Source: Symsagittifera roscoffensis (Eukaryota; Xenacoelomorpha; Acoela; Convolutidae). From it: 64,000 nucleotides of DNA. Made by a program: the position numbers and the translations under genes. The stretch spans positions 44,491,829 through 44,555,828 of the forward strand of contig NC_087067.1 of NCBI RefSeq assembly GCF_963678635.1, written 5' to 3'. Positions 45,901 to 55,332 of the stretch are shown piece by piece. The notes under the pieces were generated by a model. The model saw nothing but the letters and a program-made list of their open reading frames with translations. It had not been told where the DNA came from and searched no databases. How positions within the stretch are numbered: the first letter of the stretch is position 1; each line of letters opens with the position of its first letter.

Positions 45901-48900
45901 TATCCGGGAATGCGGCTCCGTGGTTACGCACCGGGTATACCTGCAAGATCTGCGGCTGTTTGTTTTGCTGTTTGCACTGGCCCGGTTTGTCACACATCCG
46001 TCCCCACCCTACTGCAAACACCTCCTCCCCTTCCTCCGGATGCTCACTTTCATTGGCTGCAATCAATACTAACTATTATTGCATCAATCATGCAATTAAC
46101 AGAAGTATTGCATCACATAGTAGTGTATCTCATTGGTTGCAGTTAAGAGTACTTCTTCAATATCAGAACTGAGATCCAATTCCTAGGTCGAACCGGTCAA
46201 ATTGTCAGACCCATTCGACCCGAAAAAAAGTGTGATTCGAAGCATCCGACTGAAACTATCTATAATTCGAGTCACCAAAATGAAAGAGATTGTGATGAGA
46301 CTCAAGTTCGACCGTGCATGAATTTTTTTACTGGTGTTCGACCGAGAAAAAAATATTCGATCCAATCTTGTGCGAAAAAAAAATTAAAAATTAATTAACA
46401 ACCCCCCTTATAGACTACTCTGTCAACATTTTCCACTCCAATAGAAAAAAAATTTAAGCGGTGAAGCATTTCCGATTTTTATACTCAATAGCGAATGTCT
46501 TCCTGTTGCAATAAACAACGTTGCCTACATAACCTAATTACCAAAACAGCAAAGAAAAACCTGTACAATCAGGGGTACCCGAAAATTACACTCTACGACG
46601 GCTATATTTTATTGTTTCTATGTTTTTTTCATGTTCAATCACTTATCTAATTGAGGTTTAGAAAATAAGGAGAGAAAGAGAACTATTGTTAGGTATGCTA
46701 AAAACCGTTGATACATCGTCTCTTGGAATTGGCAGATGCTTAATAATTTAAATATTTCGATGGCATGGAAAATTTAGCAGGTCCAGTGCTGACAATTTTT
46801 TCAACCTCTTTTGACAAAGTAATCTGGATTTTTTTAAACGTTTATCTGCTCATTCCCGAAGTAACGAATCTCCAAAACTTATGTGAGCCAATCAGAATTC
46901 AGGATTAGCGCGACAATTTGTCAGTTTTTGAAATTTGAAGGGCGTTGATTAGTTGGAAATCATCGTTGTTCGGTATGAAAATAGTCCCTTTCATAAAACT
47001 TGAAGCCACAATTTAGTCATAAGTGATTCTGAGGTCATCAAGTGCACCTGATGACCTCAGAATTATATTTGACTAAATTGTGGCTTCAACTTTTTAAGTT
47101 TCATTTGTACCTGGAATAGCGATCGGCTGTGGGTTGCTGAACCTGCTTTTTGGGGGCAGACGCAGAATGGCCAAATCTGTCAGAGGATGTCGCACTATTT
47201 CTGCATCCGACTTTGGAATATTAAATGATTTACCTGCAATTTAAAAAAAGATTTATTTTAAATGATTTGCAATTTTAAATTTTGCATTCAGCTTGAAAAA
47301 AAAGAAAGCAATTTAGTTCAAACTTTTCCCTTGTTTTCGCTCATTATGTTTTTGGAAACTATGTCTTAGGTCATTCAAAAAAACATCCTAGAAAAAACCG
47401 AACGTTGTACCACTCAAAGGTATCTTAGAAAGAACAAAATTTACCGCTAGTTTGTCTCTTTTTGGCCTTTCTATTGAAATAATGCTATCTTTCAAATCCC
47501 GCTTCAAAGCACATTCTAAATAATTGGTATTTGCCCAAAAACCCAAAAAAAACTTTGCGTTCAGCCCAACTTTTTGATGACAAAATTGCAAAATTTAGTA
47601 AACCTTTCTTTTTGTCAGCACTTCCATATGTTATAACGAAGTATTTCGTTCGAGGAGGCACACAGTGTCTAGCTGTTAATACTGAAACATAAATCAATGA
47701 TTTAAACCCAAAGTCTTACACCCCCTCAGAAACTGCTCAAAACTGCACGTATCAAGGTAAAACCCTGAACCCTAAAAATTGCTACTATCCTTTGTGATTC
47801 CTACTACCATTCGATACCATTTAATTAACGATAATGCTTTACCTTTGGAGTTAAGCAAAACCCTAAGGGGAAATAATTTCCTCCTTTTTGATTCAGGGTC
47901 GGATGACAAAGACCGAAAGTTAATATTTGCCACGGGCAAGAACTTAGAAACTTTGGAAAGCAACACAGTCTGGAAAGCAGATGGGACATTTAAAGCATGT
48001 CCCGTGTTATTTTAAAATGATCAAATGTTTACAATTCATGCTGTGGTTAACAATCAAATTCTTCCATTAGTTTTCTTTCCTCAATGGGGTGTGCTCACCC
48101 TACTATTCACAAGTTTGTCCGATTCCTGAGAAAAGAGCAAACTCTGTCGAACAACAGATTGGCAAAGATAACTCTCGGAAAACTGCCGCCAAGGTGGAAA
48201 AATATAAAAAGGTCAAGCCAGACTATTTGAACGTCTGAAACATTATAATAACAAAAACATTCTCAATAAATTTCATTTTTAGACTCTTGGTTTTTTATTG
48301 TAATTTTTTCATCTAGTTTCTTTTGATCTGATCAAAGCTTTAACCGCTACTAATTGTGGCTTGCTACGAGTCGTCGCGTGTTGCAAATAGTCGCTTTTTA
48401 CAAAAGCTACAAATAATTTCTTGCGACGAATTGTCGCTTGCGACGTGTTTTCGCCATGCCCCGTGCCGCATCGCATTGGGTCACAATAAATATTGTTCGG
48501 AAGATTCAAGCATGTGCTCGGCTTGGTATCTGGTAGCCACAGAAAAGTGAAAAGTTATTTCCAACCAAGTTTACTTTAGTGGAGCAGCCTTTATATGAAA
48601 TTCTAATAAGGGTTCTTTGTTTCAATTCAAAAAAAACTGGAAGCTTCAAGGTCAAATCATTTTTCATTGATGAAAAATGTGCCCGGCAAATCTGCTATGT
48701 GATAACCCACGCCAAAAAGGCCGCTGAAGAAGTATGTTCAAGTTTTAAACAAGCTTCCCAAATAACATACCGGTTCAAACCAAGATTTGGAGACTGGTGA
48801 TCTTATTTGCGTGATTGGTGAATGCCAGAAAAAATTAGGTTAAGAAAAATTTAAGTTAAGTTAATTTAAGAAAAAAGTTAAGTAAATGTTGCTCTGGTTT

Positions 48901-50190
48901 AGTTGCTAGAAATTGGCACTATAAGCAAAAAACCGATGCCAATTTGTATTGAACCGTGTTTGAACCCAAACGACGCTTCTGGTTATAATTTAAAACTAAA
49001 TAATTACTTTATATAACTACTTCCTAGAAAGACCTCAATTGAAGTTGTCAGTGCTCGACCTAAAAGAATAGCTGAGACAGGGAATTGGATCGAGCACAAA
49101 CGCGAAACAGTGCGAGCACGGTCAAAATATATCAAAAATTAGTCAAGCACGGTCGAAGCATACTGTGAGCATGGTCGAAACATCAAATATTGGTCGAGAT
49201 GGTCAAAAATAATCTCGCTCGGGTCCAGCACGGTCAAAACATACACATATTTGGTGGAGACGGTCGAAACATACAGCGAGAGCACCTCGACCCGGGTAGG
49301 TTTTGTCTGTCTAAACTGTGATTGTACCTCAAACTCAGTCGCAAAAAATTAGTGCTTTGTGGTAGAGTGTGAGTTATCGGTGGTCGTAAAGTAAACTGTA
49401 AAGAGTAAATAATTCTTTTTAGGATAATTTAATTGGATGTTCCAATTGGGTAATTTAATAAATGCTGAACTATTTCCCCAACAAGTCGTAAGGAAAGCAC
49501 AAAACAAGAAACCACCATACTGAGTGCACTTTTATTCAGCGAAATTAGTAAGGAAAATGTCCTTTTATTTTTCACCTGTTTTGGCTGACAAGATAGACCC
49601 TCCGCAAATTTGGCATCCGCTGAAAGAAAACATTGTAACTTATTTACCACGTAGCTAATTGAAGCTAACTTTGTTTCTATGTTATGTTTAGAAACGTTCG
49701 TTAAAATGTTATGGTTGGTGAGTCAAAAGTGAATATACTGCTGCTGCTATAGTTGATGAAGGTATATGGAGTATTTTTGAAAATAGCCTCCACCGTACCT
49801 CGCGAAATGCAAACATCAAAAAGGGGGATTTTGGTTAGAGATGAAAAAAGGAAAAACCTGTCGAATCTTTTCAATTGTATCCCCCCTCGGGTATCTAGTA
49901 ACGAAAATCCCCCCACCCTTCTATAAAGAAATAAATCAATGGCTAAGCATGCAAGAATTTTATATCTATAAACGAACTCCCCCCTTGGCAAAAGGGGGGA
50001 TATAGTTGAAGAGGTCCAACCTGTGTGAGCATATTTCAATGTACACCATCCACGGGTGATCGTCATAATCAGCTGTCACTCCATTGACGATTCTATTACC
50101 ATCTGCAAGCACCGAAGAGACTAAACTAGTTAGTACAACATAACTAGTTAATAACAAGATACTAGCTATGTTAGTATCAAAATATGACAT
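42814..50190 (-). CDS. Trypsin-like serine protease (S1A), five exons recovered
   Basis: Five minus-strand exons join with consistent phases: 50190-50021, 49619-49576, 47233-47111, 46056-45941 and 42958-42814. Exon 1 encodes a signal peptide (hydrophobic LASILLLTSYVV-type core), then the activation site R|IVNG in NRIVNGVTADYDDHPWMVYI. Exon 2 gives CGGSILSAKT, which normally leads straight into the His box. Exon 47233-47111 carries HPLTDLAILRL with the catalytic Asp. Exon 46056-45941 has VFAVGWGR, ending PQILQ. Exon 42958-42814 has FLFCAGG and DACMGDSGGPLEC with the catalytic Ser. D189, six residues before the Ser, predicts trypsin-like cleavage after Lys or Arg. No exon with TAAHC was found between 49576 and 47233, and no final exon (GIVSWG/PGVYT) left of 42814. 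The product would be secreted. It may be a pseudogene or have unrecognised exons. Confidence 0.75.
43150..45080. mobile_element. Element with ~160 bp terminal inverted repeats in a protease intron
   Basis: The left arm (about 43160-43315) has ACTATATTAACTAATCAG, GTATTTAGACAACCGCG and CTCGTCAGTATTTAGACAAA. The right arm (about 44896-45065) has the same three blocks reversed and in mirror order. The 1.6 kb interior shows no transposase. The short word TAGACAA recurs three or more times in each arm. Confidence 0.55.
45153..45250 (+). repeat. ~27 bp tandem repeat, four units, extending the transposon end
   Basis: Units of CGGATAGCCGAAAAA(C)AAA plus TTCGTTCC-like spacer. Confidence 0.75.
45535..45715 (-). 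mobile_element. hAT-like MITE fragment (copy 2, reversed), nested in the 45.1-45.9 kb transposon
   Basis: CAGCGCGCGCTCCCCTTTAA, GGCCGAAAATGGATATAATA, AGAGGGACCCTTTGGTTGG and GGGTCGAATCCCTG are the reverse complements of blocks in the copies at 30.6, 50.35 and 62.45 kb. Confidence 0.6.
45941..46056 (-). CDS. Serine protease exon with the GWG motif; its donor lies in a transposon target duplication
   Basis: Acceptor GATTGCAG, then 116 nt encoding NESEHPEEGEEVFAVGWGR through CDKPGQCKQ to QPQILQ, phase 1 to phase 0. The donor GTATAC is part of the 8-bp duplication at 45933-45940 that flanks an inserted element. Confidence 0.7.
46992..47106. mobile_element. Foldback element with ~50 bp arms
   Basis: The left arm AACTTGAAGCCACAATTTAG, TCATAAGTGATTCTGAGGTC, ATCA faces the right arm TGATGACCTCAGAATTATAT, TTGACTAAATTGTGGCTTCA. 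A loop of only 6-8 nt separates them. It lies 5 nt from the end of the Asp exon of the protease. Confidence 0.7.
47111..47233 (-). CDS. Serine protease exon with the catalytic Asp
   Basis: Acceptor AAATTGCAG and donor CCAG|GTACAA bound 123 nt, phase 1 to phase 1. It encodes SFNIPKSDAEIVRHPLTDLA and continues ILRLPPKSRFSNPQPIAIP. DLAILRL is the S1 Asp box. Confidence 0.75.
47779..48240 (+). pseudogene. MULE-type transposase fragment
   Basis: The first frame reads NNFLLFDSGSDDKDRKLIFA, then NTVWKADGTFKACPVLF up to a TAA near 48013. The next frame continues MFTIHAVVNNQILPLVFF, and later LRKEQTLSNNRLAKITLGKL. The W-x-ADGTF block, containing the first catalytic Asp, followed by P-x-LF and an IHA/LPLVF strand, is typical of Mutator-like transposases. 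Only part of the catalytic domain remains, with stops and frameshifts. It sits in the intron where the protease His exon would be expected. Confidence 0.65.
49110..49290 (+). repeat. Degenerate short tandem repeat
   Basis: GAGCACGGTCAAAA, CAAGCACGGTCGAAGCATAC, GAGCATGGTCGAAACATC, CAGCACGGTCAAAACATAC and GAGACGGTCGAAACATACAG succeed one another with units of 20-45 bp. Confidence 0.6.
49800..50010 (-). repeat. Dispersed repeat family D, also at 45262-45360
   Basis: On the minus strand, GGGGGGATTTTCGTTACTAG with ATACCCGAGGGGGG and AATTGAAAAGATTCGACAGG matches GGGGGGATT...CGTTACTAGG, TACCATAGGGGG and AAAAAGATCCTACAAACTT at 45.28 kb. The C6/G6 words CCCCCCTTGGCAAAAGGGGG at 49979-50000 form a hairpin. 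Confidence 0.45.
50021..50190 (-). CDS. Serine protease exon 1: signal peptide and activation site
   Basis: The start ATG at 50190-50188 follows directly on an AG, with TTTGTACTTAATTAG immediately before it. The exon ends ...TGCTCACACAG with donor GTTGGA, phase 2. It encodes a signal peptide, a short propeptide and the N-terminus of the mature enzyme (IVNGVTADYDDHPW). Confidence 0.75.
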
Positions 50191-50348
50191 CTAATTAAGT
50201 ACAAACGTTGTGTAAAAAGATATGTAACAAAAAATCAATGTTAAATGTCACATTCAACGAGAGGTTATTAATTTTGACTTCTTCGACATAAACTTTCATA
50301 TTATTCTGATTCGTTTTTTTTTTCTTTAACTACATTGGTTAATTTACT

Positions 50349-50552
50349 CAGGGGCGGATTTAGGGGGGGGGGGGGGCGGACGACCCCCCCCCCTCTCAGG
50401 GATTCGAACCCCTGCCAACCCAAAGGGTCCTCCCTTTGGTACTTTTTAAGAAATCCATTTTTGGCCGAACGACCCTAAAATTTTTTTAAAGGCGCCTTCG
50501 ATTTTTTTTTACAAATCCGCCCCCCCTCGAGAAAATCCTAGATCCGCCCCTG
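50349..50552 (+). mobile_element. hAT-like MITE, both ends present (copy 3, 204 bp)
   Basis: Starts CAGGGGCGGATTTAGG and ends CCTAGATCCGCCCCTG, inverted repeats of about 16 bp. It contains G14 and C10 runs and GGGATTCGAACCCCTGCC. No flanking 8-bp duplication is seen, so ends or flanks have changed. Confidence 0.75.
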
Positions 50553-50574
50553 ATGGCATATAAGCCTGCTTGAA

Positions 50575-50770
50575 CCAATTTGGAACGATTTCTAAGACGG
50601 ATTAAATCTTGCTTACGCGTTAATAGCACGAAATATGTCCCGCGGTAATTGTCCCAAATTGGTCAAAATGGCAATCTTTAAACCCCCATAACTTTACGAA
50701 AAATGATCACAGGTGAAATATCTTTTCAAATTTGAGCTCATGACAACAATATCTTTTGAATGATGTAAAA
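50575..50770 (+). repeat. Repeat family C (copy 2)
   Basis: CAATTTGGAACGATTTCTAA, CAAATTGGTCAAAATGG, TAACTTTACGAAAAATGATC and AAATTTGAGCTCATGACAAC align with the copy at 36.2 kb. Confidence 0.55.
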
Positions 50771-50939
50771 AAATTCCGTCAAAAATGGCTAGTTAAAAAG
50801 TCGAAATTTGTCTGAAGAAAAAAAACCCGCCCCGAGCACAAATATTCCGTTACTTTCGTATCGAAAGTCGGAACAATTAAGGTTTACTACTGCGCCATGT
50901 ACTCATATTGTTATACGACTGTGCTGTAGATCCCAGCAG

Positions 50940-51182
50940 GACATTTCCGGACGGCCTCCCATATTCCCGAATTCCCGTGTGAACAAACAGACGTCGACTG
51001 GCTCCTCCAGAAGGAGCTACTCTGGCAGTGTGAATGACGTCATGGGGTTTGAACGAAGCAGCCTGAATGACGTCAGAGGAGGAGGACGAGGCTACGAGAG
51101 AAGCAGGACCAATCAGGATGTATCATTTAATCAACAACAGCAGTTCTCAACTCCGATTATCAGATTTATTTTTAATCATCAG
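50940..51182 (+). CDS. Candidate coding exon, unknown product (Arg/Gly/Ser-rich)
   Basis: After acceptor-like CCCAGCAG, an 81-codon open frame encodes DISGRPPIFPNSRVNKQTST, then SSRRSYSGS, RGGGRGYERSR and FNQQQQFSTP. It ends before a donor-like CATCAG|GTTATT. GC content and codon use contrast with the T-rich sequence beyond 51183. No partner exon or domain was recognised. It lies about 300 bp from a young gypsy insertion. Confidence 0.35.
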
Positions 51183-51489
51183 GTTATTTTTTTTTCTCAT
51201 TCTACCGAGCACTCTCGTAAATGGGAAGAAACTATGGCTCATTGTGATTTTTTTGGCCCGATTTTGACTACCGCTAAAAAGTTTATAAAGGGTATAATGT
51301 GGCATCTTATTCAAAAGTTTCCAATCCAAACTCGAATTTTAAAAAATCCAGTAGTTGGTCGAGTAAAGTGAGTGATTTTTTTATTTTTAGGCAAATTTAT
51401 GTTTATTTCTATAATTTAGGCAAAATTATGCAAAATTTGACCATGATTTGAACAATTTCCATTATTTTAGCCAGAATTTTTTTTATCAT

Positions 51490-51694
51490 TAATAAACTAT
51501 TCTAATTCTAAGGGTCTATATGTACAAGGTATGTATATAAGCTTAAATGTTAAAACGTAAAAAGGAAGTAGTTGAATTAAGAACGTTAAAAAGGACAACT
51601 GAACTTCCGTTCATATCGACCGATGGTCGTAACTAAACTGGTATTAATTAAAATACCGAAGGTCATTATAACATACTAAAAACGAACCACAACA
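51490..51694 (-). repeat. 3' LTR of the gypsy element
   Basis: Minus-strand TGTTGTGGTTCG... to ...TAGTTTATTA. A direct repeat of 57844-58048. Confidence 0.9.
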
Positions 51695-52095
51695 TTTCCC
51701 ACCGGGAAAAAAATGAAACTGCAAACTAACTATATAACTCTATATACACCTTTTTTCCCCCTCAGAAAATGGAAGAATTTTACAAACTGCGACCAGAGGG
51801 TAAATATACAGCAGCAAAATGAAATCCACAATTGAAAGAGAATGTAGCAATGTACAGGGTGTCTATACAGAATTACAATTTTTACAGAATACGATAACTA
51901 ACTAAATAAACTAATCCACAACATGTACATTAACATGTACAATTGTATCTACAGGTGAAATTAAAAAGTCCGGCGGAAAATATGGATTACAGAATTGTTT
52001 TGTTAAGTTTGACTTGATATGTCGATTATAAGAATTGGTCCTCAAACTCATCCAATTTAGCTCTCACTTCTGAATCTATAGTTGATGAGATCTCA

Positions 52096-53118
52096 CTATA
52101 GTTGTCCATCTCTAATGAGGGGTTCCTTTGAGGTCGGGTAAGTTAAGTTTGAGTCCGAGGAATTCTCGTGGAGATGAGTCTTCGTGGTTGAAGTTGCAAG
52201 TCTGACCGTCCGGAGGGAGTTCCTTGAAGACCATGACAACGTAGTTTCTGCGACTAGAATCTGTCTGGGAGGCGCCTCCGCTAATGGAGTCAAAAGGTCA
52301 GAAGGAGAGTTGACCGCGAAAGTAGAACTGTGAAATTCCGTTGCCTGAGAGAATACAGTAGTTGGCGCCCCTAGGTCGTCTTTTTCTTGCACCACGTCTA
52401 TAAATCTCCGATTTCCGTAAAACTGTGGGGGGCCCACATTTCTGCGTGGTCTAGAATTTTGGGTCTTTGGAGTCACGCTGGTCGTCTGTTCCGGAATACT
52501 GTCTACCATAATTAGGTTGTCCTGTAATCCTTCAGGAGTATTCGCGTCGTGTATGACCACAATCTCCCGTGGGTCGTTGTTCGCTGTCCATTCTGAGCTC
52601 AAAAGTGGGGATTCGACATGACCTGTAATACTTAAGCCCTGATTAGACTCGGTATGGGGGTTTTGAGGTACGTTATTATTGGTCACATCGTCAAAGTAAT
52701 CTTCGATTATCCCGTCCCACGAATCTAGATTTAAGGAAGATGAACCTGAGGAAAATCTTGGAGAGTCTTGAGTGGCCGAGCTCGCGGTCGGTGCGCTAGT
52801 CCCTGCTCTGGTAATCTCCGTTCTCGGGGTGCCTTGTCTCGAGTGGCCGGTTGTTGTCGATCCAACTTTCTTCGGAGGGGAGAGTTTCCTTTTCCCAGCT
52901 AAACTCGAATGAATATGAATATTATGCCCAGTGGGTGTCTGATTCACTATTATCTTTTTGGGCCCTGGGAGTATTTTTCTTTTAAAGCCAGATCCGATTT
53001 ACGTAAAACGTGACCGTTGCCGAGGGTAACTGTGTGCTCTGAAGAATCGATGATATCCTTCTTAACCAGATTAAAATAAGGGTCCCTATTTTTCCTGTTA
53101 GACACCTTTCTATATAAG
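52096..53118 (-). pseudogene. C-terminal part of the gypsy polyprotein
   Basis: Two frame segments. 53118-52960 encodes NRDPYFNLVKKDIIDSSEHT followed by VTLGNGHVLRKSDL, the post-integrase region of this gypsy group. After a five-T tract the frame changes, and 52947-52096 encodes a 283-residue Ser/Thr/Pro-rich acidic extension containing RPRRNVGPPQFYGNRRFIDV near its middle. No envelope features (signal peptide or membrane segment) are visible. Confidence 0.7.
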
Positions 53119-55332
53119 TTACCTCCCATTACTGCTTTTCTTTTTCCCAGTGAATCTGAAGTTCGGGTAGTGTCGTCTGGGGGTTGTGTGTAGGCTGAAA
53201 GTCCTAGCTAATGGCAAGTTTTCTTCTGGGTCCGACGTGCTGTCCTTTTCCTCGTCCAAATAGCCATCTTCTGCCCCGTCGTGTAGTTCCCAGTTAGTAG
53301 CCCGCTCTTTGGACAGTATAGCCTTTCCTTTATCTAAATGGTCAATATTGGACATAAGATTTTTCCACCTAGTGTTCGCTACTCTATTAAAATGCTTTTC
53401 AAACGGAGTACAGCCGATCGCCGTTTGTTTTGAGATTCTCAGATTCCAGATGATTTTCTCGATCGAATCGTTTAGAGATGGTTTGGGTACTTCGAATGAC
53501 CTTGCCAGTAATTTCGATTTAATTGTGTACACTAGTCTCTCCACTAGCCCGTTGGATCTGTGGTCTCCGACAGTGCAGTAAATGATTTCTATATTAAATT
53601 TATCGCAGAAGTTTTTGAAATCATGTGAAAGAAAGCATGACCCACGGTCGACTCTAATTTTTCTTGGGAATCCGTGAAGATGACAGTAATCGTTTAGAAA
53701 TGAAATTACGTTTCTTGTAGAGGTGTTATTGACGATCTTGGCCGAAGGGAACTTAGTGTAACGGTCGATGCAAAGAAGAATGTATTTGTTGTTACCCCAG
53801 CTAGCATCCAACGGTCCCGCAAAATTCAAATTAATTTCTTCGTTCGCGAATCTCAACGTCGGAAGTTTCGAAATATTATGGGTGCCTAGTAACACTTTAA
53901 TGTTCTTACCCGCTTTTAAACATTGGGTACATGTTCTCCCGTGGTGATAAATTTCCCGGTAAATATGTGGCCACCACAAATATTCGGCGAGGGATTTCAT
54001 CCCGAACTGTCCTGGGTGAGTCTCGTGTAGCATTGAATTAAGAGTTCCCCTGATGGTAGCTGGGACGACTAGTTTATTGTCTAAAAAGAGTAGCTCATCC
54101 TTCACGTGTAAATCTTTGGTGTAGTTCTTCATGTAAGTCCCGTGTATGCCCATCGGTCGGTTCCTCTTTATCGTCTCTATCAGATCCCACAGCACCTTGT
54201 CTTCTCTAGTCATGATCTGAAGCAATTTCTTCGAACAGTGGTTTTCTGGGCGAATTGGGGAATTCGGTAAATTCAGATCGGCCTTATATCTTCTTAAGAG
54301 GTCAGCGTGGTCGGGTGGAAGTCTGTCGTCTTTGAATTTGAGAGCAATATTATGTTCTTCGGGAATGATCAAAAGGGGTTCGTTCACTTTGTCCATTGGG
54401 AGTTCTTGTTTTTTTTTGTTAGATGGTATGAAGTGTCTGTTTAGTAGTAAGAAATGTAAAAGGACTTTGTCCGAAAAGGTAATACTTTTAAAATTAAATT
54501 TAGAATTATCGACTGGTTGGCAAATTGTAGTACAATTTTCTGTCCGAGAGTGATTATTGTGGCAAATTTTTATCGACTGAGCGATACAAGATATGATAGC
54601 AGCAATAATCTTGAGATTGAGTAAAGCTAAAGAGCTATTCAACTGATTCTGACCAATCACGTCGCTTGAATTTTCGTTTCCCGATGGGATTGTATTAACT
54701 CGTGAATTAGTATTTACAGCGACCGCTGGTCTATCTACAGAATTTACAGTAAGTAATTTAGAATTTTTATTAGTCGATAAAATGTTCTGAATTCTGTCGA
54801 TTGAAGCGACTACAAATTCGTCGTCAGAATGGGAAATTGCAAGGGCTTTGCCCGAAGCAAGTCTAGATAAAAGGTCCGTAAAGCCCATGTCCTTTCCTGG
54901 TAAATGTGAAATTTTAAAATTGAAAGGTAAGAGTCTGTTTACACAGCGGGTCAATCGGCTGTGCATCGTTTTATTTCCATGATTTGCCGAAAGTGCTGAT
55001 AGTAACGCTTTGTGGTCAGTTACTATTTGGAATTCTGTTCCGTACAGGTAGTTTCTGAAGTGTTCTGCAGCCCATACGACTCCCAGCAACTCTAATTCGT
55101 TGGTAGAATATTTCATTTCATGGTTGTTTAAAAATCTGGATGCAAACGCGATTGTTTTCCACTGGTCGTCCTGTAATTGTTCTAGGGTAGCCCCAAGTCC
55201 GCTATGTGAAGCGTACGTTTTTAGTCTTGTCTTCTCTTTTATATCAAAATGGCTGTTTTCTGCAATATTTACAATTTCCGTTTTTAACTTCTCAAACGCT
55301 ATTGAATGGCTGTTATCCCATTTGTATAACGA
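53119..55332 (-). CDS. Gypsy RNase H and integrase region
   Basis: A long open frame. RNase H: TYASHSGLGATLEQ (with S-H-S where the Asp is usually found), KYSTNELELLGVVWA, FQIVTDHKAL. After a variable linker, an integrase H2C2 finger has HETHPGQFG...CTQC. The catalytic core reads NLNFAGPLD, IRVDRGSCF and DHRSNGLVERL. The first of the D-D-E residues appears as Asn (NLNFAGPL); the second Asp and the Glu are present. It ends at 53119 at an A/T homopolymer frame break. Confidence 0.88.
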   Translation of the reverse strand, partial: SLYKWDNSHSIAFEKLKTEIVNIAENSHFDIKEKTRLKTYASHSGLGATLEQLQDDQWKTIAFASRFLNNHEMKYSTNELELLGVVWAAEHFRNYLYGTEFQIVTDHKALLSALSANHGNKTMHSRLTRCVNRLLPFNFKISHLPGKDMGFTDLLSRLASGKALAISHSDDEFVVASIDRIQNILSTNKNSKLLTVNSVDRPAVAVNTNSRVNTIPSGNENSSDVIGQNQLNSSLALLNLKIIAAIISCIAQSIKICHNNHSRTENCTTICQPVDNSKFNFKSITFSDKVLLHFLLLNRHFIPSNKKKQELPMDKVNEPLLIIPEEHNIALKFKDDRLPPDHADLLRRYKADLNLPNSPIRPENHCSKKLLQIMTREDKVLWDLIETIKRNRPMGIHGTYMKNYTKDLHVKDELLFLDNKLVVPATIRGTLNSMLHETHPGQFGMKSLAEYLWWPHIYREIYHHGRTCTQCLKAGKNIKVLLGTHNISKLPTLRFANEEINLNFAGPLDASWGNNKYILLCIDRYTKFPSAKIVNNTSTRNVISFLNDYCHLHGFPRKIRVDRGSCFLSHDFKNFCDKFNIEIIYCTVGDHRSNGLVERLVYTIKSKLLARSFEVPKPSLNDSIEKIIWNLRISKQTAIGCTPFEKHFNRVANTRWKNLMSNIDHLDKGKAILSKERATNWELHDGAEDGYLDEEKDSTSDPEENLPLARTFSLHTTPRRHYPNFRFTGKKKSSNGR

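Larger units (their letters stand above)
45126..45932. mobile_element. Non-autonomous DNA transposon with 8-bp target duplication
   Basis: The ends are GGTGCGTGGCACGGAGCCG on the left and CGGCTCCGTGGTTACGCACC on the right, inverted repeats that extend through CCGGATAGCCGAAAAA on both sides (about 45-50 bp). GGGTATAC flanks it perfectly at 45118-45125 and 45933-45940. The interior holds a tandem CCGGATAGCCGAAAAACAAA-type repeat (45153-45250), a C/G-rich block and a reversed hAT-like MITE at about 45535-45715. No transposase. Confidence 0.75.

Noticed and set aside
49321-49385. Possible His exon of the serine protease on the minus strand (acceptor TCTTTACAG, donor GAG|GTACAA)
   Set aside because: The only open frame does not contain TAAHC or any S1 feature, and the other two frames have stops.
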